DNA from: Brevundimonas sp. UBA7635
GTDB taxonomy: Bacteria; Pseudomonadota; Alphaproteobacteria; Caulobacterales; Caulobacteraceae
DNA length: 6,257 bases
Assembly: GCA_002483865.1 (NCBI GenBank)
Contig: DLIT01000131.1
Coordinates: 2,345-8,601, forward strand
Reading direction: 5' to 3'
The notes under the pieces were generated by a model. The model ran no database searches, was not told the DNA's origin, and saw only the letters and a program-made list of their open reading frames with translations. How positions within the stretch are numbered: position 1 is the stretch's first letter; each line of letters opens with the position of its first letter. Below, in pieces: positions 1 through 5,225 of this stretch. Both the position numbers and the translations under genes were made by a program.

Positions 1-945
1 GGACAGGGAGACTGGTATCGCGGTGCGGGTGGCCTGCGCCTGCGAGCCGCCTTCTGGACACCGTCGCCGGGTGTGGCCAAGACTCCCCGCGGCACGGTGG
101 TGCTGAGTCCGGGCCGCACCGAGCCGATCGAGAAATACTATGAACTGATCGGCAATCTGCTGGCGCGGGGTTTCTGCGTCCTGGCTCATGATTGGCGTGG
201 TCAGGGTCTGTCGGCCCGCCTGCTGCCGGACCGGCTGCGGGGCCATGCCCGCGCGGTCGAGGAATTCCTGGACGACTTTGCGCGTTTGCTGGACGCCTTT
301 GAGACGCGCGCGCCCAAGCCCTGGATCATGGTCGGCCATTCGATGGGAGCGGCGCTGAACCTGCTGACCCTGGAGTCGGGCGAGGGCCGCTTCAACGGTG
401 CGGTCCTGTGCAGCCCCATGCTGCGGATCAAGACCGGCAAGCGTTCAATGTGGCAGGTCAAGCTGGCCGTGCGCTGGAATCTTCGGCACGGCAAGGCTGG
501 CGACTATGTGCTGGACAATCCCGACGACCCCTTTGACCACACTTTTGAAAAGGACGCCCTGACGTCCGATCGCCACCGCTATGACCTGTGGCGTCAGCAA
601 CTCTATGCCTGCCCGCACCTGGCCATTGGGGGACCGACCTGGGGCTGGTTGGCCTTTGCATTGGACTGTGGCGAGCGGGCCCTCAAACCGCGCGCCCTCA
701 AGGGGATCAAGATTCCGGTCTGCGTGGTTCAGGCAGGCGAGGACACGGTGGTCTGGAAGCAGACCAACCGTTGGGCCGCTCGTCGCCTGGGTCGCGGTCG
801 CTATGCCGAGGTTCCCGGGGCCCGGCATGAGGTGATGATGGAGAGTGACGACTTGCGTCGATCCTTCCTGGACGAGTTTGACGCCCTGGCCGACTATGTG
901 GCCCCGGCCGATGCGGCGGGCCCCGGATCGGCATCCCAGGATTGA
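1..945 (+). CDS. Alpha/beta hydrolase, PldB/lysophospholipase-like (5' end missing)
   Basis: The reading frame is open from the first base, so the gene begins upstream. The GTG at 73 is internal, because the residues before it (GDWYRGAGGLRLRAAFW) are the usual N-terminal strand of this family. Counting from base 1, 314 residues are visible. The fold markers appear in order: a LSPGRTEPIEKY strand-loop (about 35-46), DWRGQG (64-69), and the nucleophile elbow GHSMG with Ser114 (codon 340-342). The candidate acid is Asp248 in QAGED, and the catalytic His is His276 in GARHEV. This complete Ser-Asp-His triad indicates a working serine hydrolase of the lysophospholipase/monoglyceride-lipase type (Hydrolase_4/COG2267). 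No signal peptide is visible because the N-terminus is cut. The substrate cannot be read from sequence; lysophospholipid or another acyl ester is the family expectation. It converges with hisN, with 13 bp between the stops and no clear terminator between them. Confidence 0.9.
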   Translation, partial: GQGDWYRGAGGLRLRAAFWTPSPGVAKTPRGTVVLSPGRTEPIEKYYELIGNLLARGFCVLAHDWRGQGLSARLLPDRLRGHARAVEEFLDDFARLLDAFETRAPKPWIMVGHSMGAALNLLTLESGEGRFNGAVLCSPMLRIKTGKRSMWQVKLAVRWNLRHGKAGDYVLDNPDDPFDHTFEKDALTSDRHRYDLWRQQLYACPHLAIGGPTWGWLAFALDCGERALKPRALKGIKIPVCVVQAGEDTVVWKQTNRWAARRLGRGRYAEVPGARHEVMMESDDLRRSFLDEFDALADYVAPADAAGPGSASQD

Positions 946-958
946 GCTTTGATAGGCC

Positions 959-1735
959 TTAGCCCGGGTTGAGGACGGCCAAGGCTTGATCGGTCAGGCG
1001 GGCGTCGCCCACGGCCACCACGCGGCCGTCGCTGGGCGGCTGGCCCTGCCAGTCGGTGAAACGTCCGCCTGCAGCCTCAATGACGGGTTTCAGGGCAGAC
1101 CAGTCCCACAGCTGCAGTTCCGTCTCGGCCACCAGGTCAATGTAGCCAGCCGCCACCATGGCATAGGCATAGGCATCGCAGCCGAACCGTGCCAATCGAC
1201 TGGCTGCACGCAGCCGCGTCCAGGCTTCGCGGTCCGGGCCAATAAAGATGTCGGCGTCGGTGGTGGCGATCAGCGCGTCTTCAAGCCTGGCACAGGCACG
1301 GGTTTTCAGTCGTGATGTCTTGCCCCGGGCCAAGGCGAAACCGCCGGAGGGGCCGCCGATGAATATTTCGTCCAGATAGGGCTGGCCGATCGCCCCGATC
1401 ACAGCCTGGTCCTGATGGCGCAGGGCCACGAGGGTGGTCCAGGAGGGCAGGCCGGCGATGAAGGCGCGCGTGCCGTCAATCGGGTCCAGCACCCAGACAT
1501 GTTCGGCATCGGGCCGATCCTCGCCGTATTCCTCGCCGATGACCCCATGGTCGGGATAGCGCGCGGAAATGGCCTGGCGGATAGCGGCTTCGGCCGCGCG
1601 GTCGGCCTGGGTCACCGGATCAAAGGCACCGGGACCAGCCTTGTTTTCCTGGGCATACTGGCCGCGGAACAGAGGCAGGGCGGCCTGGGCGGCAATGCGC
1701 GACAAATCGATGGCGAAGGCTTCGAATTCGGTCAT
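959..1735 (-). CDS. hisN: Histidinol-phosphatase, inositol-monophosphatase fold (HisN type)
   Basis: This is a Mg-dependent phosphatase expected to convert L-histidinol phosphate to L-histidinol, the penultimate step of histidine synthesis, in the cytoplasm. From the start chosen here (MTEFEAF, 258 aa, a typical length), the metal-site motifs are all present: FDPVTQAD (38-45), GEEYG (67-71), DPIDGT (84-89) and WDWSA (210-214), followed by EAAGG. HisN rather than generic IMPase is favoured by FIAGLPSW right after DPIDGT, by the QPYLDEIFIG strand, and by FGCDAYAYAMVAAGYIDLVAE before the last metal Asp. An in-frame ATG at 1762 would add nine residues (MGRAVYAAG). Neither start has a good Shine-Dalgarno sequence, so the shorter one is chosen on family length. 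It lies 69 bp downstream of the XRE gene on the same strand and is probably cotranscribed with it. Activity on inositol phosphates or other sugar phosphates cannot be excluded. Confidence 0.87.
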   Translation of the reverse strand: MTEFEAFAIDLSRIAAQAALPLFRGQYAQENKAGPGAFDPVTQADRAAEAAIRQAISARYPDHGVIGEEYGEDRPDAEHVWVLDPIDGTRAFIAGLPSWTTLVALRHQDQAVIGAIGQPYLDEIFIGGPSGGFALARGKTSRLKTRACARLEDALIATTDADIFIGPDREAWTRLRAASRLARFGCDAYAYAMVAAGYIDLVAETELQLWDWSALKPVIEAAGGRFTDWQGQPPSDGRVVAVGDARLTDQALAVLNPG

Positions 1736-1804
1736 GCCAGCGGCATACACTGCCCGGCCCATGGAGGCGAGCCGCAGCGGTGCGGCTGGGACAGCGGCCT
1801 AAGG

Positions 1805-2089
1805 TCAGGCTGCCTGGTTCAGGCCCGGACTGGCGTCAGAGGTGCCGGAACTGGTTTCGGAGGGTGCGCCCACGTCCAGGCCGTCATAGAAGTAGCCGAC
1901 CGGGATCTTCAGGGCTTCCGCCAGTTCCCAAAGACGGGCGGCGGACAGGCGGTTGGCACCACATTCATATTTCTGGATCTGCTGGAAACGCACGCCGACC
2001 TGGTCGCCAAGTTGTTGCTGGGTCAGGCCCAGAAGCCGGCGACGACGTCGCAGGCGGCGGCCAAGGTGAACATCGATCCGGGTGACCAT
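1805..2089 (-). CDS. Small XRE/Cro-CI family helix-turn-helix regulator
   Basis: This 94-residue protein is essentially one DNA-binding domain plus a short tail. Residues 8-19 form a very basic first helix (HLGRRLRRRRRLLG). The HTH proper follows: LTQQQLGDQVGV (22-33), then the recognition helix RFQQIQKYECG (34-44). NRLSAARLWELAEAL (46-60) and IPVGYFYDGL (62-71) complete the five-helix fold. The FQQIQKYE pattern is typical of short alphaproteobacterial XRE proteins. Residues 74-94 are Ser/Thr/Gly-rich and probably disordered, so there is no recognisable ligand or dimerisation domain. Start ATG 2087-2089 has a modest AGGGAC (2096-2101) six bases upstream. The gene precedes hisN on the same strand and diverges from the GlsB-like gene. 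The spacer's inverted repeat is a candidate site for autoregulation. Its targets are unknown. Confidence 0.88.
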   Translation of the reverse strand: MVTRIDVHLGRRLRRRRRLLGLTQQQLGDQVGVRFQQIQKYECGANRLSAARLWELAEALKIPVGYFYDGLDVGAPSETSSGTSDASPGLNQAA

Positions 2090-2184
2090 GGCCCTGTCCC
2101 TTTGCGCAGATGCCGTCTCGGAACGGCACGATTGGGTTCAGGCTACGCAAGAGGCGTGCCGGATGACGCCGCGCCGATGCGCCG

Positions 2185-2202
2185 AACCTTGCGGTCAAGG
2201 TT
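2185..2202. promoter_or_regulatory. Perfect 7-bp inverted repeat in the XRE/GlsB divergent spacer
   Basis: AACCTTG (2185-2191) and CAAGGTT (2196-2202) are exact reverse complements separated by four bases. The element lies in the 178-bp spacer between the two divergent starts, 96 bp upstream of the XRE ATG and 65 bp upstream of the GlsB-like ATG. XRE/Cro proteins usually bind short dyads of this size as dimers, so it is a plausible operator for the neighbouring regulator. It could instead be a small RNA hairpin in the GlsB-like leader. No convincing housekeeping -35/-10 pair was found nearby. Binding is inferred only. Confidence 0.35.
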
Positions 2203-2254
2203 AGGCAACCGAGCGGACCCCATTGCATTATTGCATCAGGCATCGGGCCTTATC

Positions 2255-2260
2255 AGGAGG
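2255..2260 (+). promoter_or_regulatory. Strong Shine-Dalgarno that sets the GlsB-like start
   Basis: AGGAGG lies seven bases upstream of ATG 2268-2270. It is the best ribosome-binding site in the window. It decides in favour of 2268 over the upstream in-frame ATT at 2223, which would prepend 15 unconserved residues before the first membrane helix. Confidence 0.85.
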
Positions 2261-2267
2261 AAATTGG

Positions 2268-2525
2268 ATGAGTGGTTTTGGAATTATCGCCTGGATCGTG
2301 ATCGGCATCATTGCCGGTTGGCTGGCTGAAATGATCATGAAGCGGAACCACGGTCTGTTGACCAATCTGGTAGTCGGCGTTGCCGGTGCCCTGATCGGTG
2401 GCTTCCTGGCCAATAACCTGCTGGGCGTGGATGCCAGCGGCAGCTGGATTGTCGGTATTCTTGTCGCCACGGTGGGTGCCGTGGTGCTTCTGTTCCTTCT
2501 GGGCCTAGTCAAGCGTCGTACCTGA
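2268..2525 (+). CDS. GlsB/YeaQ/YmgE family small membrane protein
   Basis: This is an 85-residue inner-membrane protein with three hydrophobic helices at about 4-20, 31-53 and 58-79, closed by a basic end (VKRRT). The family signature is clear. The first helix is followed by GWLAEMIMK, the second carries the glycine-rich VVGVAGALIGGFLANNLLG, and the third starts at SGSWIVGILVATVGAVVLL. These proteins were named as transglycosylase-associated and are often induced by general, acid or envelope stress in proteobacteria; the biochemical role is not established. It is a single gene divergent from the XRE regulator and ends at a strong terminator. High expression when induced is suggested by the strong ribosome-binding site. 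I looked for an EcfG-type stress promoter (GGAAC then CGTT): GGAAC occurs at 2120-2124, but no matching -10 follows. Confidence 0.92.
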   Translation: MSGFGIIAWIVIGIIAGWLAEMIMKRNHGLLTNLVVGVAGALIGGFLANNLLGVDASGSWIVGILVATVGAVVLLFLLGLVKRRT

Positions 2526-2550
2526 TAGACGCCATCTGGGTACAATAAAG

Positions 2551-2579
2551 GAAGGGGCGGTCCGTCGGACCGCCCCTTT
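2551..2579. terminator. Bidirectional hairpin terminator between convergent genes
   Basis: The arms 2554-2564 and 2566-2576 (GGGGCGGTCCG / CGGACCGCCCC) are perfectly complementary around a single base, so in practice about a 10-bp stem with a tight loop. On the plus strand it is followed by only TTTG. On the minus strand it is followed by TTCCTTTATTG. It lies 28 bp past the GlsB-like stop and 30 bp past the stop of the convergent secreted-protein gene, so it can serve both. Confidence 0.85.
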
Positions 2580-2606
2580 GCTGTCTGAGGACGTGAGTGT
2601 CGGCGC

Positions 2607-3107
2607 TTAGGCCTGGGGATCGACAGCATCCGGCGGTGTGGTGGCATCGGTGTCGTCGGTCGCGTCCGTGGTATCGGGGGTAGCGTCGTCCGTCGTGTCG
2701 GCATCAGAATCCGGGGTCGGGTTGACGTCCGGGGTCGGAGCCGGGATCTCGCTCGGCACCGGGGTGGCCGACTGGAAGTCGGACAGGGTCGCATCGACCA
2801 TAATGTCCGTACCCGAAGCTTCAATACCGGTAACCGGGACCGGACGGACCTGGCCATCAGCACCACGGACCGTCAGTTCCTGGCCGGTCGCGCCAGCCTG
2901 CACGCCGACGAGCTGGCCAAGTTCCGTGCCATCCTTGCTCTTGACCGTCGAACCCGGCGTCAGGCTTAAGCTCGAAGGTTGGGCAGCCGGTTCAGCGGCG
3001 GCTGGCGGGGTCATGGGATCTTGGGCCGTGGTCTCCTGGGCCAGAGCCGGGGCAGCGAAGATGAAAGCACCAGCAACGCCAGCCAGAAGAATGTTCTTGC
3101 GGATCAT
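2607..3107 (-). CDS. Secreted PRC-barrel-like protein with acidic Asp/Thr/Pro tail
   Basis: The protein has 166 residues. The start at ATG 3105-3107 is supported by GGAGAA (3113-3118) five bases upstream and by an immediate Sec signal peptide: MIRKN, a hydrophobic core to about residue 20, and signal peptidase I site ALA|Q after residue 23. A longer in-frame start at 3272 would bury the signal peptide and is rejected. Residues 28-46 are a Pro/Ala linker. Residues 47-113 read like a small PRC-barrel type beta domain (LTPGSTVKSKDGTELGQLVG, then a QVRPVPVTGIEASGTDIMVD segment). Residues 115-166 are low-complexity; from residue 127 on there are 13 Asp and 11 Thr in 40 residues. No Lys, Arg or His occurs after Arg88, making the C-terminal half strongly anionic. 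It is likely periplasmic, with unknown function. Cation binding or an envelope-stress role is only a guess. It is divergent from the mprF-like gene. Confidence 0.8.
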   Translation of the reverse strand: MIRKNILLAGVAGAFIFAAPALAQETTAQDPMTPPAAAEPAAQPSSLSLTPGSTVKSKDGTELGQLVGVQAGATGQELTVRGADGQVRPVPVTGIEASGTDIMVDATLSDFQSATPVPSEIPAPTPDVNPTPDSDADTTDDATPDTTDATDDTDATTPPDAVDPQA

Positions 3108-3143
3108 AGGGGTTCTCCGGGTTGTGCGAGACTGTCCTCGCCA

Positions 3144-3178
3144 ACAGGAAACTGGCAGGACGCAGGATGGTTTCCTGT
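3144..3178. promoter_or_regulatory. Perfect 9-bp inverted repeat in the PRC-like/mprF divergent spacer
   Basis: ACAGGAAAC (3144-3152) and GTTTCCTGT (3170-3178) are exact reverse complements with a 17-bp spacer. Their centres are 26 bp apart, about two and a half helical turns. The spacer contains two more CAGGA boxes (3156-3160 and 3163-3167). The element lies roughly midway between the two divergent starts (3107 and 3257). It could be an operator for a dimeric regulator controlling both genes. Alternatively, GGAAAC-N17-GTTTCC reads identically on both strands and loosely resembles ECF-sigma promoter spacing, which would give overlapping divergent promoters. Neither reading is proven. Confidence 0.4.
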
Positions 3179-3241
3179 GCCTAGAAATGACCTTAGGGAC
3201 GCCGTAAAGCGCCTGTTTTTCAGGTAAGACGGCCGAAAAGC

Positions 3242-3250
3242 GGGGGGGGG
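3242..3250 (+). repeat. G9 homopolymer at the ribosome-binding position of mprF
   Basis: Nine consecutive G residues end six bases before ATG 3257 and occupy the place of the Shine-Dalgarno sequence. The mprF frame upstream of the ATG has no start codon before a TAG at 3194-3196. A change in tract length would therefore alter ribosome-binding spacing or strength, not the reading frame. Confidence 0.7.
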
Positions 3251-3256
3251 CGGACG

Positions 3257-4921
3257 ATGGAATCGGCCACACAGCAGTCAGGTGTCATGCGGATCGCGCG
3301 TCGACTGGGCGGACTGGCCTATGAGATGACGCCCCAGGTCTTTGCGGTGGCCAGTTTTGCCCTGGGCGTCCTGATGCTGGTATCGGCCGCGCGCCCGGCT
3401 TTTAGCGGACGGCTCGAGGTGCTGAACCGGATCGCCGATCCTCTCCTGATCGACCTGTCCCATTTTGCCGCCAGCGTGACGGGCTTCCTCCTTCTGTTTG
3501 TTTCGGCAGGCCTGTGGCGGCGACGGCGCGGGGCCTATTACGCCGCCCTGCTTGGCCTTCTGGCCGGGGCGGTTCTGTCGCTGCTGAAGGGCCTGGACTG
3601 GGAAGAGGCGGCGCAGTTGACCCTGGCGGCGGTCCTGCTGCTGCCCTGCAAGGCCGCCTTCAACCGGCGTTCGCGCCTGGGTGAGCCGTTGCGGCCCGGT
3701 TGGCTGTTGATGCTGGCCGCTGCGGTCGGTGCCATGATCTGGCTGGGCCTGTTCACCTATCGCAGCACCCCCTACAGCGACGAGCTGTGGTGGAGCCTGC
3801 TGTCTGACCGACAGGCCTCGGGCTTCCTTCGTGCCGGGGCTGCGGCAGCGATGCTGACCCTGGCGGTTGCCGTGCGCTCCCTGCTCACTGCCCCCGGGGC
3901 CCGCAGTCACGGCCCCGCCTCTGCTCATGAAATCGAAAAGGCGCGGCTGGCCCTTGGCCGGGCCGAGATCGCCATGCCCGAAGCGAATTTGGCGATGCTG
4001 GGCGACAAGGCCCTGTTGTTCAGCCCGTCGGGGCGCAGCTTCATCGCCTATCGGGTGCGAGGACGGCGCTGGATCGCCATGGGCGAGCCGGCGGGACTTG
4101 TGTCCGAGCGGCTGGACCTGCTGTGGGCCTTTGCCGAGCTGGCCGATTCCTATGGCGGGGCCCCGGTCTTCTATTCGGTCAGCCACGGCCTGCTCAGCGA
4201 CTTGGCCACCATGGGCCTGGCCGTGCGCAAGGTGGGCGAGGCCGCAGTGGTGGAGGTTACCGACTATTCGCTGGAGGGCCGCAGCAAGCGCAACCTGAGG
4301 ACCGCCGTCAGCCGGGCTGAGCGTGAGGGCACTACCTTTGAGGTGCTGATGCCTGGCCAGGCGCGGCGTCATGAGCATGAGCTGAAGGCCGTGTCCGACG
4401 CCTGGCTGACCCACGTCAATGGCTCCGAGAAAGCCTTTTCGCTCGGCCGCTTCGATATCGACTATCTGGACCGCTCGTCGGTGATGACCGCCTGGGAGGC
4501 CGGGCGAATGGTGGCCTTTGCCAATCTGCTGACCGGCGCTCGCGGCGAAGAGGTGATGATTGACCTGATGCGCTTCCGTCCCGACGGGCCCCATGGGGTG
4601 ATGGACTATCTGTTCACCCGCACGGCCCAATGGGCGGGCAGCGTCGGGATCTGTCGACTGGACCTGGGCATGGCCCCCCTGGCCGGGCTGCAGAATCGAC
4701 GGCTGGCCCCGGTCTTTGCGCGGGTAGGCGCGCTGGTCTTTGAGGAAGGCGGGGCCGTCTATGGCTTTCAGGGTCTGAGAAGCTACAAGTCCAAGTTCGG
4801 CCCCGACTGGCGGCCCAAGTTTATCGCCTCGACCCCCACAACGCCCCTGGCGCTTGCCTTGCTGGACGTGGCGCTGCTGACCAGCGGCGGCTGGCTGGGG
4901 CTGCTGGGGTTGAAGCGGTAG
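3257..4921 (+). CDS. mprF: Short MprF-type aminoacyl-phosphatidylglycerol synthase (no flippase half)
   Basis: The 554 residues match the synthase half of MprF/LpiA, which transfers an amino acid (classically lysine or alanine) from aminoacyl-tRNA to phosphatidylglycerol at the inner membrane and lowers surface negative charge. Six hydrophobic segments lie at about 27-45, 66-87, 93-112, 117-132, 149-167 and 188-211. Family landmarks include SLLKGLDWEEA (108-118), LLPCKAAFNRRSRL (128-141) and ELWWSLL before FLRA. The cytosolic DUF2156 (GNAT-like) domain spans about 225-525, with SVSHGLLSDLATMGL, GRSKRNLRTAVSRAEREG, DLMRFRPDGPHGVMDYLF and the hallmark LRSYKSKFGPDWRPKFIA. Canonical MprF is about 850 aa with roughly eight extra N-terminal helices forming a flippase; those are absent here. 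The start is ATG 3257 after a G9 tract; ATG 3287 is a possible alternative. A hydrophobic C-terminus (529-551) may be peripheral. The amino acid used cannot be read from sequence. Confidence 0.88.
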   Translation: MESATQQSGVMRIARRLGGLAYEMTPQVFAVASFALGVLMLVSAARPAFSGRLEVLNRIADPLLIDLSHFAASVTGFLLLFVSAGLWRRRRGAYYAALLGLLAGAVLSLLKGLDWEEAAQLTLAAVLLLPCKAAFNRRSRLGEPLRPGWLLMLAAAVGAMIWLGLFTYRSTPYSDELWWSLLSDRQASGFLRAGAAAAMLTLAVAVRSLLTAPGARSHGPASAHEIEKARLALGRAEIAMPEANLAMLGDKALLFSPSGRSFIAYRVRGRRWIAMGEPAGLVSERLDLLWAFAELADSYGGAPVFYSVSHGLLSDLATMGLAVRKVGEAAVVEVTDYSLEGRSKRNLRTAVSRAEREGTTFEVLMPGQARRHEHELKAVSDAWLTHVNGSEKAFSLGRFDIDYLDRSSVMTAWEAGRMVAFANLLTGARGEEVMIDLMRFRPDGPHGVMDYLFTRTAQWAGSVGICRLDLGMAPLAGLQNRRLAPVFARVGALVFEEGGAVYGFQGLRSYKSKFGPDWRPKFIASTPTTPLALALLDVALLTSGGWLGLLGLKR

Positions 4922-4979
4922 TTCGCGGCTTTTTCCTTTTCGCTGTGTGTTGGGCGGGAGTGGCGTGGCTGGCCCCTCC

Positions 4980-5017
4980 ACCACTTCGTGGTCCCCCTCC
5001 CCATTGCCATGGGGAGG
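4980..5017. repeat. Adjacent short hairpins, REP-like
   Basis: Two palindromes sit nearly end to end. The first is ACCAC (4980-4984) with GTGGT (4988-4992) around loop TTC. The second is CCTCCCCAT (4996-5004) with ATGGGGAGG (5009-5017) around loop TGCC. Paired palindromes of this C-rich/G-rich kind resemble the dispersed intergenic REP-like elements common in high-GC alphaproteobacteria. Whether this one is multi-copy cannot be seen in a single window. Confidence 0.55.
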
Positions 5018-5019
5018 AA

Positions 5020-5129
5020 AAGGCGAAGCCACCAGGCCGCGTCGGGTCGAGAAGGCGAAGCCTTCTGACCGCGGCCCACCAACCAAGTTCGCGTCGGGTC
5101 GAGAAGGCGAAGCCTTCTGACCGCGGCCC
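5020..5129. repeat. Duplicated 40-bp hairpin unit plus one degenerate copy
   Basis: Bases 5038-5077 and 5090-5129 are identical over 40 bp, with a 52-bp period. Each copy folds into a hairpin (5045-5070 and 5097-5122): GGTC, a bulged G, AGAAGGC, loop GAA, GCCTTCT, GACC. A diverged third unit at 5020-5041 keeps AAGGCGAAGCC, then six bases, then CCGCG, the same spacing as in the full copies, but has lost the outer stem. The array lies between convergent genes and has no coding potential I would defend. Confidence 0.75.
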
Positions 5130-5177
5130 GCTAAAATGACTGCGTCCGCCTAAAAACCTGACTAAGCGACGCGCACG

Positions 5178-5206
5178 AAAAAGGGGCGGCTCTTTCGAGC
5201 CGCCCC
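5178..5206 (-). terminator. typA: Rho-independent terminator of typA
   Basis: The arms GGGGCGGCTC (5183-5192) and GAGCCGCCCC (5197-5206) form a perfect 10-bp stem with a four-base loop. On the minus strand the stem is followed by TTTTT (complement of 5178-5182), and the hairpin begins 20 bp after the typA stop. This is a textbook intrinsic terminator in the typA direction. On the plus strand no T-run follows. Confidence 0.9.
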
Positions 5207-5225
5207 TGACTGCGTAAGCTAAACC

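Larger units (their letters stand above)
4922..5225. other. Gene-free stretch between mprF and typA
   Basis: These 304 bp separate the convergent mprF-like gene and typA. No credible coding frame was found. In order it holds a short T-rich run just past the mprF stop (4930-4940), two hairpins (4980-5017), a family of GGCGAAGCC hairpins including an exact 40-bp duplication (5020-5129), a plain stretch, and the typA terminator (5178-5206). No separate strong terminator for mprF is evident, so the hairpins may serve that role. Confidence 0.7.

Noticed and set aside
2120..2145. Possible EcfG-type stress promoter (GGAAC at 2120-2124) for the GlsB-like gene
   Set aside because: At 16-17 bp downstream the sequence is GGCT/GCTA rather than CGTT, so the -10 half is missing.
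2125..2160. GGCACG / CGTGCC inverted repeat with a 24-bp spacer
   Set aside because: Six-base arms with a long spacer in GC-rich DNA are expected by chance.
1415..2329. About 300-codon plus-strand open frame across hisN and the XRE gene
   Set aside because: It is opposite two well-supported genes, glycine-rich with no family features, and it overruns the divergent spacer and the GlsB-like start.
2228..2866. About 210-codon minus-strand open frame over the GlsB-like gene and the terminator
   Set aside because: Its translation is Arg/Pro/Thr-rich low complexity. It crosses a strong terminator and overlaps the secreted-protein gene in another frame.
3278..5086. Very long open frame (about 600 codons) on the minus strand opposite mprF
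   Set aside because: It is antisense to a clear MprF-family protein, its translation is Gln/Gly/His/Pro-rich with no domain, and it runs into the intergenic repeats. This is a high-GC shadow frame.
5020..5129. CRISPR-like array
   Set aside because: There are only two exact copies, the 12-bp gap is too short for a spacer, the repeats are hairpin units of REP type, and no cas genes are present.
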